Source: Chitinophaga pinensis (GTDB lineage Bacteria; Bacteroidota; Bacteroidia; Chitinophagales; UBA10324). From it: a DNA stretch of 64,000 bases. Under the pieces are notes generated by a model, which saw only the letters and a program-made list of their open reading frames with translations, was not told where the DNA came from and made no database searches. The DNA is taken from NCBI GenBank assembly GCA_945903305.1, contig CAMDOA010000001.1, positions 80,892-144,891 on the forward strand, given 5' to 3'. The number at the start of each line of letters is the position of its first letter. Within the stretch, counting starts at the first letter, position 1. Position numbers and translations under genes: made by a program. Shown here in pieces: positions 1 through 7,988 of this stretch.

Positions 1-1
1 T

Positions 2-1600
2 CAAGTAATCAGCTTACTAGGTTCTCCGGGAACAGGCATGTATTATTTAAGATTAGTGGCAAGCAATCCAATTCCGGCATGGGATAGCCTCGGCACTTTG
101 GTTCGGTTAATTATTGGTGCACCCGATTCATTATCTCCTCTTATTTCAGGAAACGATTCATTAATTTGCCCGGGTGATATACTTGCAATAACCATAGGAA
201 ATTATAATCCGAATAGTCAGTATCAATGGCATTCGCCAATTCTGAGTAATGGTAATCCTTTCTTCTGGGCCTACAATCCGTTACTCATTCAATTCAATGC
301 AAACACACCGGCAGGTACCTATTGGTTTACTTGCAAAGAAAAAAACAATGGTTGCTGGGGACCTCTGTCTGATACGGTTTTTGTCACTGTATTAACAACT
401 CCCAATGTAGTCATTACCGCACCTACTCCTGTATGTCAGGGCGATACTATATATATGCATGTGCCTTTTCAACCAGCTACTTATTATTCCTGGGGTGCTA
501 CCTGGGGTACTATAACTGATACTTCAAACAATGAGTTATATATGGTGTTTGATTCAGTAGGAGCCGTACAAATAAATATTTTTGCTTTAAACCAATGTGG
601 CCAGGCAAATGGTATAAAAAACATTGTTGTGCAAACAAGACCAATAGTTGTGGCTTCTAACGATACCACTGTTTGTTCTGGTCAACCGATAACATTAAAT
701 GCTGTCAGCAATGTAAATTCCTATGTGTGGACCGATACTGCTAATTTACAATTAGGCACCACGCCCAGTATTATTGTTGCCCCCGATAGCGCATCTTCTT
801 ATATAATTACTTCAACAAACACGGTTGGGTGTAAGGATAAAGACACTGTAAATATTTCTATTTATCCATTGCCTGATGTGTTGCTTACTTCTGTAAGTAT
901 TTCGTGCCCTGGCGAAAGTGATGGAAGCATTTCGAGTCAAATTTTGTTGGGCACCCCGCCATTTACATATGCCTGGAGTACTATTCCTGTTGAGACAACT
1001 TCTTATTTAAATAATTTATCGTTTGGAAACTATACCGTATTTATTACTGATGGAAATGGCTGTGTAAATTCAAAATCAATTACTGTTTTTCAACCAGCAG
1101 TACTCGGAATTAATTTTGATGTTGTTAATACTGATTATGGTTTAAACAATGGAACTGCAACCGCTTATGTAACAGGTGGTACAGCTCCGTTTACTTTTGT
1201 TTGGAATACAGCTCCGGTACAAACTACACAAATGATTTCGAACCTTGGTCCCGGCACTTATCATGTAACGGTAACCGATGCAAATGGCTGCACTGTAGAG
1301 GGAGAAATTGTTATCGTTGTAACAGGTAGTGAATTGTGGATTCCGAATGTTTTTTCACCGAATGGCGATGGGGTAAACGATGAGTTTATGGTGATTGCAA
1401 GAAATATGTCCGGATTACTTATTCGCATTTATAATCGTTGGGGCGAATTGGTCTACGAATCAACAAACATGAAACGAGGTTGGAATGGTGAGTATAACGG
1501 AATGCCCGGAGCTTTAGGGGTTTATGTTTATTATGTTGAAGCTGAGTTTTACGATGGCAGCAGTAAAACAGCCAAAGGAAACCTCACGCTTATAAGATAA
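2..1600 (+). CDS. Gliding/T9SS surface protein with SprB repeats and CHU_C C-terminal domain (5' end missing)
   Basis: The reading frame is open to the left edge, so the ATG at 38 is probably internal and the gene is the 3' part of a larger one. The visible part carries Ig/PKD-like beta domains, then two SprB-type repeats, each ending in a motif such as TDGNGC or TDANGC (about residues 285-355 and 360-425 counted from the ATG). It ends in a gliding-motility-associated C-terminal domain starting WIPNVFSPNGDGVNDEF (about residue 433) and closing with GNLTLIR. By family knowledge this ending (CHU_C, type B sorting domain) directs export through the type IX secretion system to the cell surface. 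The role is probably adhesin or structural; the exact ligand is unknown. Family-level call is firm; specific function is not assignable. Confidence 0.85.
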   Translation, partial: QVISLLGSPGTGMYYLRLVASNPIPAWDSLGTLVRLIIGAPDSLSPLISGNDSLICPGDILAITIGNYNPNSQYQWHSPILSNGNPFFWAYNPLLIQFNANTPAGTYWFTCKEKNNGCWGPLSDTVFVTVLTTPNVVITAPTPVCQGDTIYMHVPFQPATYYSWGATWGTITDTSNNELYMVFDSVGAVQINIFALNQCGQANGIKNIVVQTRPIVVASNDTTVCSGQPITLNAVSNVNSYVWTDTANLQLGTTPSIIVAPDSASSYIITSTNTVGCKDKDTVNISIYPLPDVLLTSVSISCPGESDGSISSQILLGTPPFTYAWSTIPVETTSYLNNLSFGNYTVFITDGNGCVNSKSITVFQPAVLGINFDVVNTDYGLNNGTATAYVTGGTAPFTFVWNTAPVQTTQMISNLGPGTYHVTVTDANGCTVEGEIVIVVTGSELWIPNVFSPNGDGVNDEFMVIARNMSGLLIRIYNRWGELVYESTNMKRGWNGEYNGMPGALGVYVYYVEAEFYDGSSKTAKGNLTLIR

Positions 1601-1673
1601 ACATTCGTTTTTTCATATATAATTTTTGCATCAATTAATTATTTCAACTTCAGTCTTTTAATAAAAATTTTTC

Positions 1674-3749
1674 ATGAAAAAAATTCTTGCAATTGCGTTG
1701 CTGACTTCATGTTTTTCAGTTAATGCGCAAACTTATTATGTCAGTCAGATTCCTTATAACCCAATGCCCTTTGATTCGGGAATTGAAGTTTTAAACTATG
1801 TGGATGATCAATACAGCATGCCGATGGCTATTGGTTTTGATTTTTATTTTTTCGGCCAACAATACAATCAACTTTTATTCAGCACCAATAGTTATGTCAC
1901 ATTTGATTTAACAGGTGCGGGGAGTTATAGCCAATGGAATATTGCAAACCCTATTCCTACTAATATGAATCCGATGAATTCCATTTATTTTCCATTTCAG
2001 GATTTATTGCCCGCAGTAACAGGTAACGGAACAATGCATCATCAGGTTTATGGCTTGCCGCCAAACAGAAAGTTTGTAATGTCTTTTGATTCAATTCCGT
2101 TTTTCAGTTGCACAAACCTGTTTTATTCCGGTCAACTTATATTATATGAAGGCTCAAACAATATTGAAATTAATATTCGGCAAAAAGATTTATGCGCACA
2201 ATGGAATACAGGTGCAGGTATTTTAGGAATACAAAACGCAATGGGCACACAAGGATTTGTTGCTTCTAATTATAATTACCCAACACAGTGGACTGCGAAT
2301 AATGAATCGTGGTTGTTCAGTCCTGATAGTATTTACTCGCCTCAGTTAAATCAAAACAGAATCAGCGGTCGTGTGTTTGCCGATTTGGATTTCGATTGCA
2401 ATTTCGGAGGAGTTGATTATCCATTAATGAACAAACCGGTTATCATTTCTGATACTACCGGAAGTACTCAATACATGTTTACTGATATGCAGGGATATTA
2501 CAGCAAGTATGTTGATGCCGGAGTTTATACCTGGACCACTAACAATATTGCGAATCAGAATTATGCTACCAATTGCCCTGTGAGCGGAAGTTTTAATTAT
2601 ACTTTCACCGGATTCAACGACAGTACCGACAACAATATGATTGCTGATACTATTGTTGATTATTGCAGCGATTTAACCGCATCACTTTGGGTTTATGGTG
2701 AGCCCGATTCCACTTTCGGGTGGGGTGCTGATCCGCTTGGTGTTTGTGATACCGGATATATTCAATTGCATGTTTCAAACAGCGGAACCATGAACGACAA
2801 TGCTACCGTGATTTTAACATTGAACGATTCTACTTCTATTCTTAATTGCCCGGTTACATTTATTTCTCTTGGCAATAATCAAATTTCAATTGACTTGGGC
2901 AATTTAGTTGCCGGTGCTGATACTACTATTGTGATTATGATTCAGGCAGGTTGCGATACCATCGGAACACCTTATTGTTTTGCCTCTTCTGTTGCGGGCG
3001 GAGTTTATGATTGCTGGATGTATAATAACACCGATAATTTGTGTGTGCAGATTGGTGTGCCTTTCGATCCGAATGCCATGCTGGTGGCTTCCACACTTCA
3101 CCCGCAGGAAGGTATAGTTGATTTTATTCAAACACAACCGACCGATGATTTTACTTATACCATTCTGTTTCAAAATACCGGTTCGGCTGTTGCGCATGAT
3201 GTAAGAGTGGAAACTATTATTGATTCACATCTCAATATTAATTCCATTACTCCGGGTGCATCAAGCGCCAATTACAATTGGGTGGTGATTGGCAATAAGC
3301 TGATTTTAGAATTTATTGGAATTGAATTGGCCGACAGTAATGCCAACGAACCTGCAAGTCATGGTTTTGTTCGATTTAAAATAGAGCAAGCCGCAGGAAA
3401 TATTTATGGAACCTTTATTCCGCAAATGGCCAATATTTATTTTGATTACCTGAGCCCAGTAGCCACCAACAATGCAGTTGTTGAATTGCATCAGGAGATT
3501 ATTAATTCAACAATCAGTAACTCAGCGGTTGAATTTTCAATTACTCCGAATCCGGCTACCGATAAATTTTATTTAAACTGCAACCAAAAAATACATTATT
3601 CCATTCAGGATTTATCAGGAAGAATTTTTGAAACAGGAATAATTTCTAAACCAACTGAATTAAATTGCAGTGAGTGGGCGAAAGGAATTTATTTTATTAC
3701 CCTTCAAACAGCAGAAGGAAAGCAGGTGAAGAAATTAGTGAAAAATTAA
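1674..3749 (+). CDS. Secreted T9SS type A cargo protein with SdrD-B-like and DUF7619-type domains
   Basis: This 691-aa protein has a signal peptide ending FSVNA before QTYY. The first 200 residues are an unassigned beta-rich region. A prealbumin/SdrD-B-like domain starting ISGRVFADLDFDCNFGG lies at about 230-290. A conserved block from PFDPNAM to IYFDYLSPVATN (about 460-605) matches the DUF7619 type I recall from Bacteroidota T9SS proteins. The last 75 residues are a type A sorting tail with FSITPNPATDKFY, GIYFITL and a KKLVKN ending. It should be exported across the outer membrane by T9SS and anchored or released at the surface. It follows the preceding surface-protein gene by 73 nt in the same direction. 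No catalytic motif was seen, so a structural or adhesive role is inferred. Confidence 0.8.
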   Translation: MKKILAIALLTSCFSVNAQTYYVSQIPYNPMPFDSGIEVLNYVDDQYSMPMAIGFDFYFFGQQYNQLLFSTNSYVTFDLTGAGSYSQWNIANPIPTNMNPMNSIYFPFQDLLPAVTGNGTMHHQVYGLPPNRKFVMSFDSIPFFSCTNLFYSGQLILYEGSNNIEINIRQKDLCAQWNTGAGILGIQNAMGTQGFVASNYNYPTQWTANNESWLFSPDSIYSPQLNQNRISGRVFADLDFDCNFGGVDYPLMNKPVIISDTTGSTQYMFTDMQGYYSKYVDAGVYTWTTNNIANQNYATNCPVSGSFNYTFTGFNDSTDNNMIADTIVDYCSDLTASLWVYGEPDSTFGWGADPLGVCDTGYIQLHVSNSGTMNDNATVILTLNDSTSILNCPVTFISLGNNQISIDLGNLVAGADTTIVIMIQAGCDTIGTPYCFASSVAGGVYDCWMYNNTDNLCVQIGVPFDPNAMLVASTLHPQEGIVDFIQTQPTDDFTYTILFQNTGSAVAHDVRVETIIDSHLNINSITPGASSANYNWVVIGNKLILEFIGIELADSNANEPASHGFVRFKIEQAAGNIYGTFIPQMANIYFDYLSPVATNNAVVELHQEIINSTISNSAVEFSITPNPATDKFYLNCNQKIHYSIQDLSGRIFETGIISKPTELNCSEWAKGIYFITLQTAEGKQVKKLVKN

Positions 3750-3770
3750 ATAATATTTTAAAATCACTCG

Positions 3771-3965
3771 CTTAAAGTTTGCGTTCGTTGTGATAAAGTT
3801 GAAATTCGATGACCTAAAGTTGAAGGACGATGACAGCCTGACCAGGTCGATTGCTTAAAGCCCGAGTTGCATGACAGCAAGATTATTGATATTGCTCTAT
3901 TGATTGATGTTGATGGCTTATAGTTGTTGTTTGATGGCGGAAAGTTTGAGTTCGGTTGCGTTTGG
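3771..3965. repeat. Degenerate ~22-bp tandem-like repeat in a 597-nt noncoding spacer
   Basis: The gap 3750-4346 has no convincing gene. Its left part holds five or six imperfect units sharing the core TAAAGTTGnnnTnCGATGAC: for example CTTAAAGTTTGCGTTCGTTG, TAAAGTTGAAATTCGATGAC, TAAAGTTGAAGGACGATGAC and later GCTTATAGTTGTTGTTTGATG. The units become more degenerate to the right. The remaining part (3966-4250) shows nothing recognisable. Function unknown; it may be a decayed simple repeat. Confidence 0.5.
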
Positions 3966-4256
3966 ACGGGGGACACTTTTCTATGGAATGGGTTCGATTG
4001 CTGAAAAATGAAGATTATTGGAAGAAAGCTGCATTGCGATGATGGATTGACCGCTGATTACGCAGATTATTATGATTTGCTCATAATACCCTTTTGCTTT
4101 CAATGGTCTTCGTGAACCTACGGCTTGTTTGATTATGATTTTTAAGGAAGGACTTTAGGGACAGTAAAATTTTGATGATGATGCTGGTTGCAAACCGGAT
4201 TATTATATTCAACTCCATTGGAAATGGAGCAGAATAGGTGACATATTCGTCAACAC

Positions 4257-4310
4257 AAAAACTCGTGCAGGTGAAAACACCTCGCACGGGCTTGGGTTGT
4301 TTATATTTGT
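4257..4310 (+). promoter_or_regulatory. Hairpin plus TAnnTTTG promoter module, copy 1
   Basis: A long hairpin, CTCGTGCAGGTG-AAAA-CACCTcGCACGGG (4262-4290, one bulged C), is followed by TTGGGTTGTTTATATTTGT. The string TATATTTG at 4302-4309 fits the Bacteroidota -7 consensus TAnnTTTG, but no TTG lies at the expected -33 position. It ends about 37 nt before the preferred ATG at 4347, so it could drive the first YCF48-like gene. A second copy lies at 7341-7421. Confidence 0.5.
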
Positions 4311-4346
4311 TAAATGTTAAAAGTTTGGAAGACCGACAAGCGCGGA

Positions 4347-5699
4347 ATGAGGATAATATTAATTCTGAGTTTCGTTTTATTTATGAAACCAATTCAGGCA
4401 CAATGGGCCCATTGGGATATGCTTACCGTAAATGATTCTGTTTTTTGGGCGATGAAGGATATACATTTTTTTAATAATGATACAGGAATCATTGTTTGTA
4501 CTATTGATGACGGCCATCCGAGTGCTTTTTTTAAAACATTTGATGGTGGAATAAATTGGACAAAAACAATTGTACCGACAAAAATAAATGATATGGAGTT
4601 TATCAGTGAAGATACTGGTTATGCTGTTGGTATATTAGGTAGAGTTTATAGAACTATTAATGCCGGAGATAGCTGGCAATTACTGAATACATTAAGCCCA
4701 TGGTGGTCTTTGCTTTGCATCACATTTAAGAATAATCATGAATCATTCATTGGTTCAAGTGAAGATTTTTGCACCTGTGATGCCGCACTCATACATTCAA
4801 ATGATGGGTGGCTTACATATAATGGTGTTCCTTTCGATACCAATTTAATCTTTAACCCGCTTGGTCCAGTTAATTATATAAAATTCAGTGATGAATTGCG
4901 TGGTTTTGTTGGGAGAGGTTCTGGGCTTCTTAAAACAATCGATGGCGGCTTAACATGGTTTCAAGATACTCTGTTTATTCCCTATACTGCTGGTGTAACA
5001 AATATATCATTAAATAAATTTGATTCTTCAATTTGGGTTTGTACCGAGGGTAATGTTCAACAGACTAATTATGGAGCAGCATTTTATAAAAGTATTAATA
5101 ACGGTATAAATTGGCAAGAAATTAGCCCGCCAATCTTATTTCATGGTGTTGATTCTATTCGTGCTGTATACGATATGGAATTTATTACAGAAGATATTGT
5201 GTATGCTGTAGGTGGGGCAAAACCTTGGACCCTAGTACCGGATGGCGGTATTACTTATTCTATTGATGGCGGCGATACCTGGCTGGATGATTATGTTGGG
5301 GGAAACGATGGCATTGCTTTTTTAGGAATGGATTGTCCTACACCACAGGTTTGCTACACCGGTGGCGGAAATTTATCTCCAACTAATAAAGTTATCTTGT
5401 TGAAAAATACTCAAGCAGATTTCGGTACATCAATAAAAAGCATAAGCGTAAACCACAACTCACAATTGGTTTTATACCCAAACCCGGTAACATCAAACGC
5501 AACAATAGAATACAATGCAACAAACACAGGCAAAGCAAATCTTACAATAGAAAATTATTTAGGGCAAATAATTCAAACATTCCAATTAAACAACAATCAA
5601 AAACAAACCATAAATATGAGTAACTACCCAAACGGCATTTACTTTATAAAGTGCTTTGATGGTAAGGAGTTGAATGTGTTAAAATTGATTAAGCAATAA
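4347..5699 (+). CDS. Secreted YCF48-like (BNR/propeller) T9SS type A protein, paralog 1
   Basis: The track ORF begins at 4314, but the second ATG at 4347 gives a clean signal peptide (MRIILILSFVLFMKPIQA before QW) and follows the TATATTTG box, so it is preferred; length 450 aa. The body has five Asp-box/YCF48-like turns of the DGGxxW kind (DGGINW, NAGDSW, DGGLTW, NNGINW, DGGDTW) alternating with DTGxAVG-type strands, indicating a beta-propeller. The C-terminal 85 residues are a type A sorting tail with LVLYPNPVTSNATIEY and NGIYFIKC, ending LKLIKQ. It is a T9SS-exported surface or secreted protein. Its paralog lies 209 nt downstream. YCF48 relatives include photosystem II assembly factors, but nothing here indicates photosynthesis. 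Substrate unknown. Confidence 0.82.
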   Translation: MRIILILSFVLFMKPIQAQWAHWDMLTVNDSVFWAMKDIHFFNNDTGIIVCTIDDGHPSAFFKTFDGGINWTKTIVPTKINDMEFISEDTGYAVGILGRVYRTINAGDSWQLLNTLSPWWSLLCITFKNNHESFIGSSEDFCTCDAALIHSNDGWLTYNGVPFDTNLIFNPLGPVNYIKFSDELRGFVGRGSGLLKTIDGGLTWFQDTLFIPYTAGVTNISLNKFDSSIWVCTEGNVQQTNYGAAFYKSINNGINWQEISPPILFHGVDSIRAVYDMEFITEDIVYAVGGAKPWTLVPDGGITYSIDGGDTWLDDYVGGNDGIAFLGMDCPTPQVCYTGGGNLSPTNKVILLKNTQADFGTSIKSISVNHNSQLVLYPNPVTSNATIEYNATNTGKANLTIENYLGQIIQTFQLNNNQKQTINMSNYPNGIYFIKCFDGKELNVLKLIKQ

Positions 5700-5700
5700 A

Positions 5701-5916
5701 ATGAGAGATGCAAACACAAATGAACCACTTGGTGCAAAAGCACCCGTGTCCCTCAGTGCTCAAGCCACTGGCGGCGGGAGACACGGGCGAGTGGAAATTA
5801 AAAACCATGAAAAATACATATTGGATTTATCAATTTTTCCATCCGGAATCTATTTTATTCGGAGTTTTGATGGCCAAGAATTATTAACCTTTAAAATCGT
5901 AAAACAAAATGACTAA
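5701..5916 (+). pseudogene. Orphan fragment of a T9SS sorting tail interrupted by a palindromic element
   Basis: This 71-aa frame lies between the two YCF48-like paralogs. Its second half (ILDLSIFPSGIYFIRSFDGQ, then a TFKIVKQ ending) is the last 35 residues of a type A sorting domain. The PNP-containing first half, the cargo domain and the signal peptide are missing. The first half is encoded mostly by a palindrome-rich insert (5743-5787), giving the composition PVSLSAQATGGGRHGR. The stop codon overlaps the ATG of the next gene (ATGACTAA). I interpret it as the 3' remnant of a lost third member of the family; expression as a protein is unlikely because it cannot be secreted. Confidence 0.6.
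5743..5787. repeat. Palindromic REP-like element inside the sorting-tail remnant
   Basis: Perfect 8-bp arms CCCGTGTC (5743-5750) and GACACGGG (5780-5787) enclose a second small hairpin, CAGTG...CACTG (5754-5770), giving a branched fold. Base composition is much more GC-rich than the flanks. I recall similar palindromes scattered through Bacteroidota genomes, which was not checked here. Confidence 0.6.
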
Positions 5917-7279
5917 ATACTGTTTTACTTTATGGTTATTTTTATTTTTCGCTTCTTCATATGGACAATCTTGGGATATTATATATTTAGATACAATACA
6001 ATGGGAAAACAATGTAAATGACATCCATTTTATTAATAATGATACTGGTTTTGCTGCTTGTTGGTCAGGAGGTGTTGGTGATGGCTCTTTATTCCGGACT
6101 ATGAATGGCGGATTGTCGTGGAGTAAAACTGATTTTCAAAGTGGATTAAAACAAATGGCATTTATATCGAATGATACAGGTTTTGTCGTCGGCACGAATG
6201 GCAAAGTATTCGCAACATTTAATATGGGAAATAATTGGAATTTAATAAATATTCTTTCGCCATGGAGAGACTTGCATTCTATATATTTTAAAAAAAATGG
6301 TGAATCGTATATAGGTGCTGGAACTTCGTTTTGTGATCCACCATTTGCATGTACTGAAGTTTTGCTTTATTCGAATGACCATTGGCAATCATTTTCTTCT
6401 ATTACCTTACCGGATTCAGGACTCAGTTCACCATTGCAATCTTTAATACGATTCAATTTTCTAAATGAGGATACGGGATTTATTATAAGTGAAAATAATG
6501 CTTTTCAGACAGAAAATGGAGGTGATACATGGGAAATCAGGTATGACTTGCCTTATATTATTCACAAAGGAATTATTTTTTATCCCCCTTCTCAATCAAA
6601 GTTATTCTTAGGTGGGTTTGGCGATCCTGATGGTTTTATTCAAGATAGCTTTAATTTTGGTACGGTTAATCAAGGTGCATCTTTGCAATTCAGTATAAAT
6701 TTAGGAGAAACATGGAATTCATACTATACATCAAATCCATTTGGAATAGATACGATATATAGTTTTTATGATGCAGAATTTGTTAATGAAAATATTGCAT
6801 ATGTGGTTGGTGGATCAAAATGGATGACAATGAATGATGATGGTGGAATTATTCAAACCACTGATGGCGGTAATACATGGATTGATAATTATATCCCCGG
6901 AAATAAAGCTTCAAAAATTTTTGCAATTGATTGCCCTTCGTCAAAAGTTTGCTATGCAGGTGGATACCATGGTATTATATTGAAAAACTCGAACGCAGAT
7001 TTAACCTCATCAGTAAAAAGTATAAGTAAAAACAATAACTCGCAGTTAGTTTTATACCCCAACCCGGTAACATCAACTACAACAATAGAATACCAAACTA
7101 CCACCACCGGAAAGGGAGCCATATCAATAGAAAACAACTTAGGGCAAACCATTCAAACATTACAAATAACTACTAACGAAAAACAAACAATAGATATAAG
7201 CAACTACCCAAGCGGCATGTACTTTGTAAAATGCTTCAACGGTAAGGAGATGAGAGTTTTAAAATTGATTAAGCAGTAG
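5909..7279 (+). CDS. Secreted YCF48-like (BNR/propeller) T9SS type A protein, paralog 2
   Basis: This 456-aa protein has a signal peptide MTKYCFTLWLFLFFASSYG before QSW, five Asp-box-like turns (NGGLSW, NMGNNW, NGGDTW, NLGETW, DGGNTW) and a sorting tail with LVLYPNPVTSTTTIEY, SGMYFVKC and LKLIKQ. It is collinear with the gene at 4347 along its whole length, including shared strings LSPW, DTGF and NSQLVLYPNPVTS, so the two arose by tandem duplication. The sorting tail is better conserved between them than the propeller and is noticeably richer in A and C on the coding strand. It should be a surface or secreted T9SS cargo of unknown ligand. Confidence 0.82.
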   Translation: MTKYCFTLWLFLFFASSYGQSWDIIYLDTIQWENNVNDIHFINNDTGFAACWSGGVGDGSLFRTMNGGLSWSKTDFQSGLKQMAFISNDTGFVVGTNGKVFATFNMGNNWNLINILSPWRDLHSIYFKKNGESYIGAGTSFCDPPFACTEVLLYSNDHWQSFSSITLPDSGLSSPLQSLIRFNFLNEDTGFIISENNAFQTENGGDTWEIRYDLPYIIHKGIIFYPPSQSKLFLGGFGDPDGFIQDSFNFGTVNQGASLQFSINLGETWNSYYTSNPFGIDTIYSFYDAEFVNENIAYVVGGSKWMTMNDDGGIIQTTDGGNTWIDNYIPGNKASKIFAIDCPSSKVCYAGGYHGIILKNSNADLTSSVKSISKNNNSQLVLYPNPVTSTTTIEYQTTTTGKGAISIENNLGQTIQTLQITTNEKQTIDISNYPSGMYFVKCFNGKEMRVLKLIKQ

Positions 7280-7288
7280 CCCACCCGG

Positions 7289-7303
7289 CCTCCCCAAGGG
7301 AGG
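7289..7303. repeat. Small GC-rich palindrome after paralog 2
   Basis: CCTCCC-CAA-GGGAGG lies 10 nt past the stop of the second YCF48-like gene. It has no T-tract, so it is not a standard terminator, though it could protect the mRNA end. Confidence 0.4.
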
Positions 7304-7340
7304 AGCAGTACAATTGAGAGATGAAATATTCTCTCTCAGA

Positions 7341-7421
7341 AAAACTCGTGTAGGTGAAAACACTCCCGACGATTACATCGGGACATTCTGCGCTCACGGG
7401 CATGGGTTGTTTATATTTGTT
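7341..7421 (+). repeat. Hairpin plus TAnnTTTG module, copy 2, split by a palindromic insert
   Basis: It aligns with 4257-4310: AACTCGTGTAGGTGAAAACAC at the left and TGGGTTGTTTATATTTGTT at the right. The right arm of the hairpin is split by about 29 nt that carry their own palindrome, TCCCGA-cgattaca-TCGGGA (7364-7383). The TATATTTG box is intact at 7412-7419, but no secreted-protein gene follows; the next 180 nt to 7609 hold only remnants and a further repeat. It is probably the leader of a lost third paralog. Confidence 0.55.
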
Positions 7422-7479
7422 GAGATATGAAAATATGGAACACTAACAAAAACGGAAAAGTCTAAGGGATATTAAATGT

Positions 7480-7520
7480 GAGATTGCCGCGTCGAGTGAT
7501 TACACTCTCCTCACAATGAC
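7480..7520. repeat. REP-like element with internal hairpin
   Basis: GAGATTGCCGCGTCGAGTG... to ...CTCCTCACAATGAC contains the short hairpin GAGTG-atta-CACTC. It is GC-richer than its surroundings and resembles dispersed intergenic repeats with the frame AGATTGCCGCGTCG...CTCCTCGCAATGAC that I recall from other genomes (not checked). Confidence 0.45.
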
Positions 7521-7597
7521 ATCGAAAAAAAATGGTGGCATGCCTTTATGAAATTCTTTTTGTGTTTTTAATGTCTGAAAAATAATTTCTGATAACA

Positions 7598-7605
7598 TAC
7601 TTTTG
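7598..7605 (+). promoter_or_regulatory. TACTTTTG -7 box immediately before the DUF4834 gene
   Basis: TACTTTTG fits TAnnTTTG exactly, and only 4 nt separate it from the ATG at 7610. The transcript would start at or next to the start codon. Confidence 0.45.
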
Positions 7606-7609
7606 TTGC

Positions 7610-7822
7610 ATGATTGCCCGCATTCTCGAATCCCGGATTGTTGATTTACTGCTTATTATATTGGCCTTGCGATTTATATTCCCCAATCTGTTTTCATTCA
7701 AAGCATTTAAATCAGCAAAGAAAACGGAACGGATTATTATCGTGCATAAAGAAAAGGAAATTGTAAAAAGTAAGCCCTCGGATAAAGCCGGAGAATATGT
7801 TGATTATGAAGAAGTGAAATAG
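7610..7822 (+). CDS. DUF4834 family small membrane protein
   Basis: This 70-aa protein has one hydrophobic N-terminal segment (VDLLLIILALRFIFPNLF, about residues 12-29), then a basic stretch, and ends GEYVDYEEVK. The GEYVDYEE-type ending with a short membrane anchor is the hallmark of DUF4834, a Bacteroidota family without a known function. It lies 119 nt or more upstream of the ATP synthase operon and has its own promoter-like box, so cotranscription is possible but not required. Role unknown. Confidence 0.7.
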   Translation: MIARILESRIVDLLLIILALRFIFPNLFSFKAFKSAKKTERIIIVHKEKEIVKSKPSDKAGEYVDYEEVK

Positions 7823-7949
7823 GTTGAGTTTTTCATTAATCTGCCTTTTTATTTCTATATCATTCAACTTCACAAACAGCTAGAAAAGCAACTAAAATCA
7901 CCTCAGTAAATTTATTTTCTTCATCACTTTCTTTTTTTACTTGTGCGAA

Positions 7950-7957
7950 TATCTTTG
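7950..7957 (+). promoter_or_regulatory. TATCTTTG -7 box for the ATP synthase operon
   Basis: TATCTTTG matches TAnnTTTG. It falls inside the track's extended atpB ORF (from the TTG at 7941), which argues that translation begins downstream, at GTG 7989. No clear TTG at -33 was found. Confidence 0.5.
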
Positions 7958-7988
7958 CGCCACCAAAAAAAGGGCTATCGCTCATAAA

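Noticed and set aside
3764-4287. Minus-strand ORFs of 70 and 68 aa in the long spacer
   Set aside because: They cover the degenerate repeat and hairpin, lack start context, and look like chance frames in noncoding DNA.
4238-4435. ORF of 65 aa overlapping the start of the first YCF48-like gene
   Set aside because: It reads through the hairpin and promoter-like module and overlaps the signal peptide region of the real gene in another frame.
7941-7988. Extended N-terminus of AtpB from TTG 7941
   Set aside because: The extension overlaps the TATCTTTG promoter box; GTG 7989 gives a proper signal peptide.
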